Made by a program: the position numbers and the translations under genes
Notes under the pieces: model-generated
What the model was told of the DNA's origin: nothing
Seen by the model: only the letters and a program-made list of their open reading frames with translations
Databases searched by the model: none
Source: Pseudoxanthomonas suwonensis
Lineage (GTDB): Bacteria; Pseudomonadota; Gammaproteobacteria; Xanthomonadales; Xanthomonadaceae
DNA: 64,000 bases
Direction of reading: 5' to 3'
Assembly (NCBI RefSeq): GCF_000972865.1
Contig: NZ_CP011144.1
Span: 434,001 to 498,000, forward strand
Shown: piece after piece, positions 17,954 through 30,760 of the stretch
Layout of the letters: every line of letters begins with the position of its first letter
Numbering within the stretch: the first letter of the stretch is position 1

Positions 17954-18898
17954 TCAACGCTGCCCGTCATCGTCCGGTGGCGCCGGCAGCTCGCCGCGGT
18001 CGCTGCCATTGGGCGCGGCGCGATCGCTGCCATCGGACGCGGGCGGCTGCGCCGGCAGGCTCGGTTCGAACGGATAGAAGGCGCGGGCCTGGCCCTGCCC
18101 GCCGAGGTTGGCGGTGTAGCCGCTGCCCGACGGCTGCGGGAGCACGGCGCGCGGCCACGGCCGTGCCTGCAGCGGCGCCGAGGAGGCGAACGGGTCGGCC
18201 GGCGACAGCGCCGGCATGGCGGCGGCAGCCACCTGGGTATCGGCCAGGGCGACGAACACCGGTGCGGCAGCGGCGGCAGCGGCCTGGGCCGGGGCGCGAC
18301 CGGTACCGGTGGATGCGGACGCCACCGCCACGTCGCCGAGCGACTCGCGCTGTACGCGCGGCGGCGCGGCGGCACGCGTGGCCTGCGACGGGCTGGCCGG
18401 CACCGCGGCGGCGGGAGCAGCGGCCGGTGCCGGCGCACTCGCCACCAGCACCGCGTCGGTCGAGGGCAGCGTCTGCACGGCCACCGCCGGTGCGGGCATG
18501 CCCGCCGGATCGGGCGCGGCCTGGCGTCCGACCAGCATCGCCACTGCAGCGACCGAGGCGGCCAACGCGGCGCCCCCGCCCCAGCGGGTCAGGGCCAGCC
18601 GGCGTCCGCCGGCGGCGGCCATCGGCGGCAGGGCTTCGCCGGCCGGCGCCGGCGCGGCGATCGCGGCCGCGACGCGCGCGCTGAAATCGGCGGCGACGAC
18701 GCGGCTGACCTGGCCGCGCAGCACGTCGCCGCACAGCTGCCAGCGTTCGAAGCGGCCGGACAGTTCGTCGTCGTGCTGCAGGCGGCGCAGCAGGAACCGC
18801 GCCTCGTCGGGCGCCAGCTCGCCGTCGACCAGCGCCGACAGCTGCTGCCGGTAGTGGTTCTCGAACTTGTCGTCGGTATCGCGGGGATCGTGGCTCAT
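17954..18898 (-). CDS. rseA: RseA-type anti-sigma-E factor
   Basis: Single-pass inner-membrane protein that binds and holds sigma-E until stress proteolysis. The 314 residues have an RseA_N-like cytoplasmic domain (LSALVDGELAPDEARFLLRRL, about 20-70), one membrane segment (about 107-124) and an Ala/Pro-rich periplasmic tail about 190 residues long. That tail has low complexity and is much longer than in E. coli RseA (216 residues in total). The start ATG overlaps the rpoE stop as ATGA. No rseB is seen here; mucD follows directly. Confidence 0.88.
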   Translation of the reverse strand: MSHDPRDTDDKFENHYRQQLSALVDGELAPDEARFLLRRLQHDDELSGRFERWQLCGDVLRGQVSRVVAADFSARVAAAIAAPAPAGEALPPMAAAGGRRLALTRWGGGAALAASVAAVAMLVGRQAAPDPAGMPAPAVAVQTLPSTDAVLVASAPAPAAAPAAAVPASPSQATRAAAPPRVQRESLGDVAVASASTGTGRAPAQAAAAAAAPVFVALADTQVAAAAMPALSPADPFASSAPLQARPWPRAVLPQPSGSGYTANLGGQGQARAFYPFEPSLPAQPPASDGSDRAAPNGSDRGELPAPPDDDGQR

Positions 18899-19524
18899 GG
18901 ACGGTTTCGTTCGCGTGTGGCGCTTTGGACATCAAGCAGGGGCCGAAGTTCGACGTCGATGGCTTCGCGCGCGCGGAAGATGCGCGAGCGCACCGTGCCG
19001 ATCGGGCAATCCATCTTCTGCGCGATCTCCTCGTAGCTCAGGCCGTCCACCTCGCGCAGGGTGATGGCGGTCCGCAGTTCCTCCGGCAGCGCGTCCACCG
19101 CCTTCATCACCGTGCGCTCCAGCTCCTCGCGCATGGCCTCGCGCTCGGGCGTGTCGGTGTCGCGCAGGCGGGTGCCGACGTCGTACTGCTCGGCGTCGCT
19201 GGCGTCGATGTCGTCCGTGGGCGGACGGCGGTTGTGGGCGACCAGGTGGTTCTTGGCAGTGTTCACGGCGATCCGGTGCAGCCAGGTATAGAACTGGGCG
19301 TCGCCACGGAAATTCCCCAGCGCGCGGTAGGCGCGCATGAAGGTTTCCTGGGCCACGTCCTGGCATTCGCTCCAGTCCGCGACGTAGCGCCCGATCAGCC
19401 CGGTGATCCGGTGCTGGTACTTGCGCACCAGCAGGTCGAATGCCGCACTGTCGCCGCGCTGCACGCGACGGACCAGCTCGAGGTCCAGCTCCTGGGTCGG
19501 ATCCTTGGACGTTCCTTCGGCCAT
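18895..19524 (-). CDS. rpoE: RNA polymerase sigma-E factor
   Basis: ECF sigma factor for envelope stress, 209 residues. Region 2 contains DLLVRKYQHRITGLIGRYV and DVAQETFMRAYRAL; region 4 contains LPEELRTAITLREVDGLSYE and IAQKMDCPIGTVRSRIFRAR. The ATG at 19524 has AGGAG 10 nt upstream; a GTG at 19536 is in frame but too close to that site. First gene of rpoE-rseA-mucD, coupled to rseA by a 4-nt overlap, with its own sigma-E-type promoter upstream. Confidence 0.96.
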   Translation of the reverse strand: MAEGTSKDPTQELDLELVRRVQRGDSAAFDLLVRKYQHRITGLIGRYVADWSECQDVAQETFMRAYRALGNFRGDAQFYTWLHRIAVNTAKNHLVAHNRRPPTDDIDASDAEQYDVGTRLRDTDTPEREAMREELERTVMKAVDALPEELRTAITLREVDGLSYEEIAQKMDCPIGTVRSRIFRAREAIDVELRPLLDVQSATRERNRP

Positions 19525-19562
19525 GCCGGGCCACACTCCTGTCGGCCCAGCGATCCGGGCCC

Positions 19563-19589
19563 TGTGACCGCCGTTGCCGGAAAAAGTTC
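19563..19589 (-). promoter_or_regulatory. Sigma-E-type autoregulatory promoter of rpoE
   Basis: Minus strand: -35 GAACTT at 19589-19584, 16-bp spacer, then TCACA at 19567-19563, preceded by G. This fits the ECF sigma-E consensus GAACTT-N16-TCnnA. The predicted start, near 19556, gives a leader of about 32 nt before the rpoE ATG. Confidence 0.8.
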
Positions 19590-19753
19590 AGCGGCCTGGC
19601 GGAAGCCGCTGTCCGGATGGGCCGCGCGCCGCGGGCACCGCGCTCGCCGCCCCGCGCCATCGCCTGTCCGGGGCGACATGCAGGACCTTAACCGCGTGCC
19701 CAGTATGGTCGGGCAAGCCGCCATCCGCGACGGCTCCGGTCCTTGATTGGGAT

Positions 19754-19783
19754 TTGACGCCGCGGAAACAACCTCGGGATGAT
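19754..19783 (+). promoter_or_regulatory. Sigma-70-type promoter of the FadB/FadJ gene
   Basis: TTGACG at 19754-19759, 18-bp spacer, GATGAT at 19778-19783. The transcription start would be near 19790, about 30 nt before the ATG at 19820. It is divergent from the rpoE promoter in the same 295-bp spacer. Confidence 0.5.
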
Positions 19784-19819
19784 AGCGGCCCCTTCCATAC
19801 ACAACCGGATGGTCAGGCC

Positions 19820-21895
19820 ATGCTCCCAGGCTTCGATGGACTGCGATTCAGCCACTGGCAAGCGACGCAGCGCGACGACGGCGTCGTGGTGCTGGCGCTG
19901 GACCGGCAGGGTGCGCCGGTCAACGCCCTCTCGCAGGACGTGCTGATCGAGCTGGGCGACATCGTCGAGCGGCTGGCGATCGACCCGCCCAAGGGCGTGG
20001 TGTTCCGCTCGGCCAAGGCCTCCGGCTTCATCGCCGGCGCCGACCTGAAGGAATTCCAGGACTTCGACCGCAAGGGCACGGTCAACGACGCGATCCGCCG
20101 CGGCCAGGTCGTGTTCCAGAAGGTGGCCGAGCTGCCCTGCCCGACCGCGGCCGCGATCCACGGCTTCTGCATGGGCGGCGGCACCGAGCTGGCGCTGGCC
20201 TGCGACTACCGCGTGGCGTCGAACGATGCCTCCACCCGGATCGGTCTCCCCGAGGTCAAGCTGGGCATCTTCCCCGGCTGGGGCGGCAGCGCGCGGCTGC
20301 CGCGCCTGGTCGGCGCGCCGGCGGCGATGGACATGATGTTGACCGGACGCACGCTGTCGGCCTCGGCCGCGCGCGGGACGGGTCTGGTCGACAAGGTGGT
20401 CGAGCCGGCCCTGCTCGAGGATGCGGCTGCCGCGCTGACGCTCAAGGGGACGCAGCGGCCGTTCAAGCAGCGCTTCCTGGGCTGGGCGACCAACACCTGG
20501 CCGGCGCGCAAGGTCCTCGCCCCGCAGATGGCCAAGCAGGTCGCGCGCAAGGCGAAGAAGGACCACTACCCCGCGCCCTACGCGCTGATCGGCGCATGGG
20601 AGCGCAGCGGTGGCAGCGGCATCCAGGCCCGGCTCGACGCCGAGCGCAAGGCGGTGGTCAAGCTGGCCGGCACCCCGACCGCGCGCAACCTGATCCGGAT
20701 CTTCTTCCTGACCGAACGGCTCAAGGGACTGGGCGGCAAGGACCATGGCATCCGCCACGTGCACGTGGTCGGCGCCGGGGTGATGGGCGGCGACATCGCT
20801 GCCTGGTCGGCCTACAAGGGCTTCGAGGTCACCCTGCAGGACCGCGAGCAGCGCTTCATCGACGGCGCCCTCGCCCGCGCGCAGGAACTGTTCGCCAGGA
20901 AGGTGAAGGACGAGGCCAAGCGCCCGGCGGTGGCCGCGCGGCTGAAGGGCGACCTGGCGGGTCAGGGTGTAGGCGAGGCCGACCTGGTGATCGAGGCGAT
21001 CATCGAGAATCCCGAGGCCAAGCGCGACCTGTACCACCTGCTCGAGCCGCGGCTGAAGGACGATGCGCTGCTCACCACCAATACCTCGTCGATCCCGCTG
21101 GACGAACTGCGCGAGCACATCGCGCGCGCGCCGCGTTTCGCCGGCCTGCACTACTTCAACCCGGTGGCGCAGATGCCGCTGGTGGAGATCGTCCAGCACG
21201 ACCGCCTCGACCCGGCGGTGGTCCGGCGCCTGGCCGCGTTCTGCAAGGCGCTGGACAAGTTCCCGGTGCCGGTGGCCGGCACCCCGGGCTTCCTGGTCAA
21301 CCGCGTGCTGTTCCCGTACATGCTCGAGGCCGCCACGGTGCATGCCGAGGGCGTGCCCGGCGTGGTGATCGACAAGGCCGCGGTGAAGTTCGGCATGCCG
21401 ATGGGACCGATCGAGTTGATCGACACCGTCGGCCTGGACGTGGCCCAGGGCGTGGGCGCGGAGCTGTCGCCGTTCCTCGGCCTGCAGGTGCCGGCGGCGC
21501 TGGCGTCGGTCGAGCCAGGCAAGCGCGGCAAGAAGGATGGCCAGGGCCTGTACAAGTGGGAACGGACCGACAAGGGCAGCAAGCCGGTCAAGCCGGAAGC
21601 GCCGGCCGGCTACCAGGCGCCGTCGGACCTGGAAGACCGGCTGATCCTGCCGCTGCTCAACGAGGCGGTGGCCTGCCTGCACGACGGCGTGGTCGCCGAT
21701 GCCGACCTGCTCGACGCCGGGGTGATCTTCGGCACCGGCTTCGCTCCGTTCCGCGGTGGCCCGATCCAGCACATCCGCGCCACCGGCGCCGATGCGCTGC
21801 TGGAGCGGCTCAAGGCGCTGCAGGCGCGCTACGGCGACCGCTTCGTGCCGCGGCCGGGCTGGGACGCCTCCGTGCTGCGGCAGCCGCCGGAGTAA
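19820..21895 (+). CDS. Fatty-acid oxidation multifunctional protein (enoyl-CoA hydratase / 3-hydroxyacyl-CoA dehydrogenase)
   Basis: FadB/FadJ-family enzyme catalysing hydration and NAD-dependent oxidation in beta-oxidation. The 691 residues split into an N-terminal crotonase domain (SGFIAGADLKEF, oxyanion-hole region IHGFCMGGGTELALACDYR, and Glu in GLPEVKLGIFPGWGG), a linker, the NAD-binding domain (HVVGAGVMGGDIA) and C-terminal dehydrogenase domains (HYFNPVAQMPLVEIV, GFLVNRVLFPYM). The thiolase partner fadA is not adjacent. It is divergent from rpoE. The open frame extends upstream, but the conserved start is MLPGFDGLRF. Confidence 0.93.
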   Translation: MLPGFDGLRFSHWQATQRDDGVVVLALDRQGAPVNALSQDVLIELGDIVERLAIDPPKGVVFRSAKASGFIAGADLKEFQDFDRKGTVNDAIRRGQVVFQKVAELPCPTAAAIHGFCMGGGTELALACDYRVASNDASTRIGLPEVKLGIFPGWGGSARLPRLVGAPAAMDMMLTGRTLSASAARGTGLVDKVVEPALLEDAAAALTLKGTQRPFKQRFLGWATNTWPARKVLAPQMAKQVARKAKKDHYPAPYALIGAWERSGGSGIQARLDAERKAVVKLAGTPTARNLIRIFFLTERLKGLGGKDHGIRHVHVVGAGVMGGDIAAWSAYKGFEVTLQDREQRFIDGALARAQELFARKVKDEAKRPAVAARLKGDLAGQGVGEADLVIEAIIENPEAKRDLYHLLEPRLKDDALLTTNTSSIPLDELREHIARAPRFAGLHYFNPVAQMPLVEIVQHDRLDPAVVRRLAAFCKALDKFPVPVAGTPGFLVNRVLFPYMLEAATVHAEGVPGVVIDKAAVKFGMPMGPIELIDTVGLDVAQGVGAELSPFLGLQVPAALASVEPGKRGKKDGQGLYKWERTDKGSKPVKPEAPAGYQAPSDLEDRLILPLLNEAVACLHDGVVADADLLDAGVIFGTGFAPFRGGPIQHIRATGADALLERLKALQARYGDRFVPRPGWDASVLRQPPE

Positions 21896-21975
21896 CGGGG
21901 GTTTTCCCTTCTCCCTCCGGGAACGCTTGTCCGCGCGAAGACGGCGTACCTGGATAACGAGCCAGGGCTCGAAAG

Positions 21976-22096
21976 CCCCTCTCCCTCCGGGAGAGGGGTT
22001 GGGGGGTGAGGGTCGGGAAGCCTGCGATGGTCCAGATGTCCGTCGCGCCCCCTACCCTCATCCGCCCTTCGGGCACCTTCTCCCGGAGGGAGAAGG
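21976..22096. repeat. CTCCC-GGGAG palindromic repeat pair
   Basis: Two inverted units fill the spacer between the fad gene and the DUF4380 gene. The left hairpin has CCCCTCTCCC (21976-21985) pairing with GGGAGAGGGG (21989-21998). The right has CCTTCTCCC (22076-22084) pairing with GGGAGAAGG (22088-22096). Each is flanked by GGTGAGGG or its complement. A partial third unit is near 21905-21922. It may also act as a terminator between the convergent genes. Confidence 0.75.
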
Positions 22097-22143
22097 AAAA
22101 GCATGCTGGTCCTCTCTTTAGAGAAGGAGCCGTCTACCAAGCT

Positions 22144-23202
22144 CTACTCGACGCCCGCCTCGGCCAGCATCCGCTGCAGGAATGCGACCTGCGCATCCCG
22201 CCGGTCCGGCCCGTCGTAGCGGCGTACCACCCACCACTCGTGCGCGGTGGTCGAATCGCCCGGCGCCAGGGTCACGTAGGGCGCGTGCACTTCCAGTTCC
22301 AGCACGCCGGTATCGTCCTGCCCGGGACGCCAGTCCAGGTACAGCTCGACCTGGCCCTGGTCCGGGTGGATGCGCTCGAGCGGCTGCCGCTCGAAATGGA
22401 TCAGGAAGGCCTGGCCGGCATTGAAGCCGGCGATCCAGCCGGCGCGCGGCTGGATGAAGACCTTGCCGCGGCGCCCCCTCAGTCCGTCCGAAGGCGGCAG
22501 CAGTTCCAGCGAGAACAGCCCGTCGGCGCTGCTGCTGACCAGGCCGTCGAAACCGTCGCCGGTGTCCGAGCGCACGCGCACGCGGCTGCCGTCGGCGGCG
22601 ACCGGCACGTAGACGCGCGTCTCCGGATGCACGCGGGTGTTGAACCAGATGTCGCGCGACACCGGCGCCTTGCGGATGTTGCGCATCTCCACCGCCAGCT
22701 CGGCGGTGTGCGGCCGGTCCGCCGCGATCGAGAAGGTCTGGGTCAGACGGACGCCGCTGACCGGGCTGGCCGCCCCCTCCAGCACCAGCCGGTCGTCTCC
22801 GTGCGCGACCACCCGCGCCGGCGCATGCGCCAGCCACGGATCCGGCGGCCATTGCGCGCCCGCCTTGCGCCGCGCGGGATTGACGGCCTGGTCGCGCCAC
22901 CAGTCGGCCTGCGGTCCCACCCACACCTCGTGGCCGAGGTAGGGAATGTTCCCGCCGGCGGCCTGCACCTTCGGCTCCGGCTGCGCCTCCACCGCCGCAC
23001 CGATCCGCAGCAGGTTCGGGGAGTCCGGCAGCGAGAAATGCAGCACGCGACCGCCCAGGCGCGGCGAGACTTCCATCCGCAGCTTCGGGCTCTCCAGGCG
23101 CACCTGCGAGGGCACGGCGGTATCCGCCGGCACCGCCTCGAACGCGACCGTCGCCAGCACGCCGGCCAGCAGCCCCGATCCCACGATCAGCGCACGCCGC
23201 AT
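22144..23202 (-). CDS. DUF4380 family exported protein
   Basis: 352-residue protein with an N-terminal signal or anchor (RRALIVGSGLLAGVLATVAF) and a beta-rich body starting with VRLESPKLRMEVSPRLGGRV. That pattern is typical of galactose-mutarotase/DUF4380-type beta-sandwich proteins that handle carbohydrates. The function is unknown, and no catalytic residues can be assigned with confidence. It is last in the minus-strand run after pilZ, 37 bp from it, so it may be co-transcribed. Confidence 0.7.
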   Translation of the reverse strand: MRRALIVGSGLLAGVLATVAFEAVPADTAVPSQVRLESPKLRMEVSPRLGGRVLHFSLPDSPNLLRIGAAVEAQPEPKVQAAGGNIPYLGHEVWVGPQADWWRDQAVNPARRKAGAQWPPDPWLAHAPARVVAHGDDRLVLEGAASPVSGVRLTQTFSIAADRPHTAELAVEMRNIRKAPVSRDIWFNTRVHPETRVYVPVAADGSRVRVRSDTGDGFDGLVSSSADGLFSLELLPPSDGLRGRRGKVFIQPRAGWIAGFNAGQAFLIHFERQPLERIHPDQGQVELYLDWRPGQDDTGVLELEVHAPYVTLAPGDSTTAHEWWVVRRYDGPDRRDAQVAFLQRMLAEAGVE

Positions 23203-23239
23203 CGCATCCTCCCCGGCCGGCGGTCGCGGCCGTCGCCGC

Positions 23240-23589
23240 TCACATGGTCTGGGTCGGCTTGTCCGCGTTGAGGGTGCCGGCCAGCAGGGTCTCGATCCGG
23301 TTCTTGACCGCCTCGCCCTCGACGCCCTCGGGGAACTGCACGCCGATGCCGGCGGTGCGGTTGCCCTGGGCGCCGGCGGGGGTCACCCACACCACCTTGC
23401 CGGCGATCGGCAGGCGGTCGCTGGAATCGGGCAGGGTCAGCAGCAGGAACACTTCGTCGCCGAGGAAGTAGCGCTTGGGCGTGGGCACGAAGATGCCGCC
23501 ATGCCGGATGTACGGCATGTAGGCGTTGTAAAGCGCGGCCTTGTCCTTGACCGCCAGCGACAGGATGCCCTGGCGCCCGCTTGCAGCAC

Positions 23590-23593
<4 letters not shown>
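23240..23593 (-). CDS. PilZ-domain protein (type IV pilus associated, probably not c-di-GMP binding)
   Basis: 117-residue PilZ protein with the central GGIFVPTPKRYFLGDEVFLL strand pattern. The c-di-GMP motifs RxxxR and (D/N)xSxxG of canonical PilZ domains are absent. Family knowledge: Pseudomonas PilZ and Xanthomonas XC1028 have the same lack and act in pilus biogenesis. The ATG overlaps the holB stop as ATGA. The tmk-holB-pilZ order is conserved in Pseudomonas and Xanthomonas. Confidence 0.92.
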
Positions 23594-26353
<2,760 letters not shown>

Positions 26354-26469
26354 AGCCACCTCTTCGAATGCGATGCCGCCAGCATACCGCGCCGGGCGGG
26401 TGTCCTTGCCGCGCTTGTGCGGGGTTCCGGCGCACCGGCCCCGACTCGCCATGCCGCGGAAAACCGACC

Positions 26470-26585
26470 GTCGTTCCCGCGGAGGCGGGAACCCGGTGTC
26501 TTTCAGCGGCGAAAAGCGTAAGTCGCTGGATGACCAGCGCTGCGCGCTGTCGTGATGCGCCTCCCGCCTGCGCGGGGATGACGGA
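26470..26585. repeat. GTTCCCGC-type palindromic repeat pair
   Basis: The left hairpin GTTCCCGC/GCGGGAAC (26473-26492) and the right hairpin CCCGC/GCGGG (26563-26576), with GTCTTT and GTCGCTGGATGA between them, form an inverted pair. It occupies most of the 265-bp spacer between mltG and pabB. A TATGCT on the minus strand near 26385 could be an mltG -10. Confidence 0.7.
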
Positions 26586-26618
26586 GCCCTTGGTCATTGG
26601 CGTACTGGCATGCCATGT

Positions 26619-27977
26619 TCATGCTGCCGGCTCCAGCGCGCGCAGCAGGCCACGCGCCTTGGCCCGGGTCTCGTCCAGCTCGCGCTCCGGCACCGAGTCG
26701 GCGACGATGCCCGCGCCGGTGCGGAAGATCGCTTCGTCGCCCTGCACTTCCGCGCTGCGGATCAGGATGTTGAGGTCGAGGTCGCCGTCGCGGCCGAGCC
26801 AGCCGATCGCGCCGGTGTAGGCGCCGCGCGGGGTGGCCTCCAGCTCGGCGATGATCTGCATGCAGCGCACCTTCGGGCAGCCGGTGATGGTGCCGCCGGG
26901 GTATACCGCGGCGATCACCTGCCCCGGCGTGGCGTCCTCGCGCAGGATGCCGCGCACGTTGCTGACGATGTGGTGGACGTGGGCGTAGCTTTCCACCGTC
27001 ATCAGCTCGTCGACCTGCACGCTGCCCGGCACGCACACCCGGCCGAGGTCGTTGCGCTCCAGGTCGATCAGCATCACGTGCTCGGCGCGCTCCTTCGGAT
27101 GGCCGACCAGTTCGCGGATCCGCGCCGCGTCGTCGTCGCCTTCGAAGCGCGGACGGGTGCCGGCGATCGGCCGGGTCTCGACCACGCGCCCGCGCACCGA
27201 GACCAGCCGTTCCGGCGAGGAACTGGCCACCGCCCAGCCGTCGCCGGCGAACAGCCCGGCGAACGGCGCCGGGTTGGCCTGGCGCAGGCGCGCGTACAGC
27301 GCGGCCGGGTCCAGCGGTGCGTCGAAGCGCGCGCGCCAGCCGCGCGACAGGTTCACCTGGAACACGTCGCCGGCACGCAGGTAGTCGAGGATGCGCCCGA
27401 CACCGTCGAGGAAGCGCTGCGGCGGGTCCTCGACGATCTCGCCAGGCGGCCGCCACTGCGGCAACGGCGGCAGGCCGCGCGCGGCCTCGACGTCGGCGGC
27501 GACCGACTGCAGCAACGCCGCATGGGCCGCTTCGGCCACCGCGATGCACTCGCCACTGGCGCGATCGCGCAGCACCGCCGCGGGACAGCGCAGGGCCAGC
27601 GCCCGCGGGCGGCCGCCCGCCTCGCGCATCGGCAGCTCCAGCACCGGTTCCACCTGCGCGGCCAGTTCGTAGTCCAGCAGCAGCGCCCAGCCGCCGTGGA
27701 ACGGCCAGCGCGGTTCCTCGGCCGCGCTGCGCTGGCGCCGCCACTGCGCATCCAGCGCATCGAGGAAGCCGCCCGCCTGGACGTCGCCGGCCAGGTCGCG
27801 GGTGGTGCCGTCGGCATCCAGGCGCAGGCCGCTCCCGTCCGCGGCCAGCAGCAGGTCCCAGCGCCCCTGTGCCGTGCCCGAGGCCACCGATTCCAGCAGC
27901 AGCGGGTAGCGCGACGGCGCCAGCCGGTGCAGCGCCAGCAGGTCGGTATCAGCGGGGAGCGGATGGAAACGGAGCAT
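26619..27977 (-). CDS. pabB: Aminodeoxychorismate synthase component I (PabB)
   Basis: Converts chorismate to 4-amino-4-deoxychorismate with ammonia from PabA, for folate. The 452 residues have the chorismate-binding domain: DVFQVNLSRGW, SSSPERLVS, HVMLIDLERNDLGRV, GGTITGCPKVRCMQIIAELE and RTGAGIVADSVPE. The motif that is PIKGT in E. coli PabB reads PIAGT here, so the lysine nucleophile is missing. Anthranilate synthase shares PIAGT, but the fab-mltG context favours PabB. It sits where E. coli has pabC, between fabF and mltG. Confidence 0.88.
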   Translation of the reverse strand: MLRFHPLPADTDLLALHRLAPSRYPLLLESVASGTAQGRWDLLLAADGSGLRLDADGTTRDLAGDVQAGGFLDALDAQWRRQRSAAEEPRWPFHGGWALLLDYELAAQVEPVLELPMREAGGRPRALALRCPAAVLRDRASGECIAVAEAAHAALLQSVAADVEAARGLPPLPQWRPPGEIVEDPPQRFLDGVGRILDYLRAGDVFQVNLSRGWRARFDAPLDPAALYARLRQANPAPFAGLFAGDGWAVASSSPERLVSVRGRVVETRPIAGTRPRFEGDDDAARIRELVGHPKERAEHVMLIDLERNDLGRVCVPGSVQVDELMTVESYAHVHHIVSNVRGILREDATPGQVIAAVYPGGTITGCPKVRCMQIIAELEATPRGAYTGAIGWLGRDGDLDLNILIRSAEVQGDEAIFRTGAGIVADSVPERELDETRAKARGLLRALEPAA

Positions 27978-28122
27978 GCGTGCCTGTCGGAGGTCGGACG
28001 ATGCGGAAACGGCGCGGGGCCGGTGCCGCCCGCACGCGGCCCAGGACGCCGCGATGCGGGGGAAGCCGGCCCCGGCCGTCCTGGCCGCGCGGCGGGCGGC
28101 CGCCGCGGTCAGGCCATGCCGC

Positions 28123-29361
<1,239 letters not shown>

Positions 29362-29518
29362 AGACGGCTCCCTTCTGTGTTTCGGAACGGGTTCTTCGGT
29401 ATCGATGTGTTGCGGTGGCGCCGGCGCGATGCGCCAGACGCGCACAGGGCCGCACGCAGCGGCCCCGGTTGTGTTGCGGCTCCGCGGGCCGGAACCCGGC
29501 CCGCGGTCGCGACGCGCA

Positions 29519-29758
29519 TCAGCTCTTGACGTGCGCCTTGATGTAGTCGATCGCCTGCTGGACCGAGGTGATCTTCTCGGCTTCCTCGTCCGGGATCTCG
29601 CACTCGAACTCTTCTTCCAGCGCCATCACCAGCTCGACGGTGTCGAGCGAATCGGCGCCCAGATCGTCGACGAACGATGCGCTGTTGGTCACTTCCTCTT
29701 CCTTGACGCCGAGCTGTTCGACGACGATTTTCTTGACGCGTTCTTCGATGGTGCTCAT
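29519..29758 (-). CDS. acpP: Acyl carrier protein
   Basis: Carries growing acyl chains as a thioester on 4'-phosphopantetheine attached to Ser37 in [11 protein letters not shown]. The 79 residues are very acidic and strongly conserved. It has a 194-bp upstream spacer, larger than the other gaps in this cluster. That is consistent with a separate promoter, as ACP is usually the most abundant product. Confidence 0.98.
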   Translation of the reverse strand: MSTIEERVKKIVVEQLGVKEEEVTNSASFVDDLGADSLDTVELVMALEEEFECEIPDEEAEKITSVQQAIDYIKAHVKS

Positions 29759-29894
29759 GGGTTTGCTGCTCCAGGCGGAGTGGTTGTCGATACGTTCCGT
29801 CGCTCAGGCGGCGGCGCGGGGTTCACTGTCCACAGGGCGGATAGTGTAGTCAAAAGCCGCGGCAGCGGGCACTGGCCTGCAACCGCAACCGGAT

Positions 29895-29915
29895 CAAAAG
29901 CTTACGCGGCTTTTG
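29895..29915 (-). terminator. Hairpin between fabG and acpP
   Basis: CAAAAGC (29895-29901) and GCTTTTG (29909-29915) form a 7-bp stem with a 7-nt loop. The U-rich tail is poor, so this may be an attenuator or processing site that separates acpP expression from fabG. Low confidence. Confidence 0.3.
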
Positions 29916-29952
29916 AAATCCTTCTTCTTGCATTCCTGGCTTCGTGCCGGGC

Positions 29953-30699
29953 TCAGGCCATGTACATGCCGCCGTTGACATGCAGGGTTTCGCCGGTGAT
30001 GTAGCCGGCGTCCGGGCCGGCAAGGAACGCCACTGCACGGGCGATGTCGGCCGGCTCGCCGAGGCGGCCCAGCGCGATCTGGCCAAGCATCGCGCCCTTG
30101 GCGTCCTCGGGCAGGTCGCGGGTCATGTCGGTGTCGATGAAGCCCGGCGCCACGACATTGACGGTGACGTTGCGGCTGCCGATCTCCTTGGCCAGCGACT
30201 TGGAGAAGGCGATGATTCCGGCCTTGGCCGCGGCGTAGTTGGCCTGGCCGGCATTGCCGGTGGCGCCGATCACCGAGGCGATGTTGACGATGCGGCCCTT
30301 GCGCGCCTTCATCATCCCGCGCATCACCGCCTTGGAGGTGCGGTAGACGCTGGTCAGGTTGGTGTCCAGGATCGCCTGCCAGTCCTCTTCCTTCATCCGC
30401 ATCAGCAGGTTGTCGCGGGTGATGCCGGCGTTGTTGACCAGGATCGAGACCGGGCCGAATTCCTTGGCGATGCCGTCGATCAGCGCCTCGACCGCGGCCG
30501 CGTCGGTGACGTCCAGCTTGCGGCCGTGGCCGCCCTTGCCGGCCAGGCGCTGGCCGATCGCCTCGCCGCCGCCGTCGCTGGTGGCGGTGCCGACCACGGT
30601 CGCGCCGCGCGCGGCCAGCTCGTCGGCGATCGCCGCGCCGATGCCGCGGCTGGCGCCGGTGACCAGCGCCACTTCGCCGGTAAGGGGCAGGTTGCTCAT
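29953..30699 (-). CDS. fabG: 3-oxoacyl-ACP reductase FabG
   Basis: NADPH-dependent short-chain dehydrogenase that reduces 3-oxoacyl-ACP. The 248 residues show TGASRGIG (14-21), NNAGITRDNLLMRM, and the catalytic Ser, Tyr and Lys in NIASVIGATGN and QANYAAAKAG; the C-terminus is GETLHVNGGMYMA. The ATG at 30699 has AGAGGTCC upstream. Confidence 0.97.
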   Translation of the reverse strand: MSNLPLTGEVALVTGASRGIGAAIADELAARGATVVGTATSDGGGEAIGQRLAGKGGHGRKLDVTDAAAVEALIDGIAKEFGPVSILVNNAGITRDNLLMRMKEEDWQAILDTNLTSVYRTSKAVMRGMMKARKGRIVNIASVIGATGNAGQANYAAAKAGIIAFSKSLAKEIGSRNVTVNVVAPGFIDTDMTRDLPEDAKGAMLGQIALGRLGEPADIARAVAFLAGPDAGYITGETLHVNGGMYMA

Positions 30700-30760
30700 C
30701 GTGGACCTCTTGTGTGCGGAGAAAGCGGCGCGGGCACGGCCCGCAGCGCCGCGTAGCGTA

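Noticed and set aside
14643..19036. Long plus-strand open frames opposite lepA and mucD
   Set aside because: Shadow frames; the minus strand encodes full-length conserved proteins.
29759..29894. Strong acpP promoter built on TTTTGACTACACT
   Set aside because: TTGACT and TACACT overlap rather than being 17 bp apart, so they cannot form one promoter; no better pair was found.
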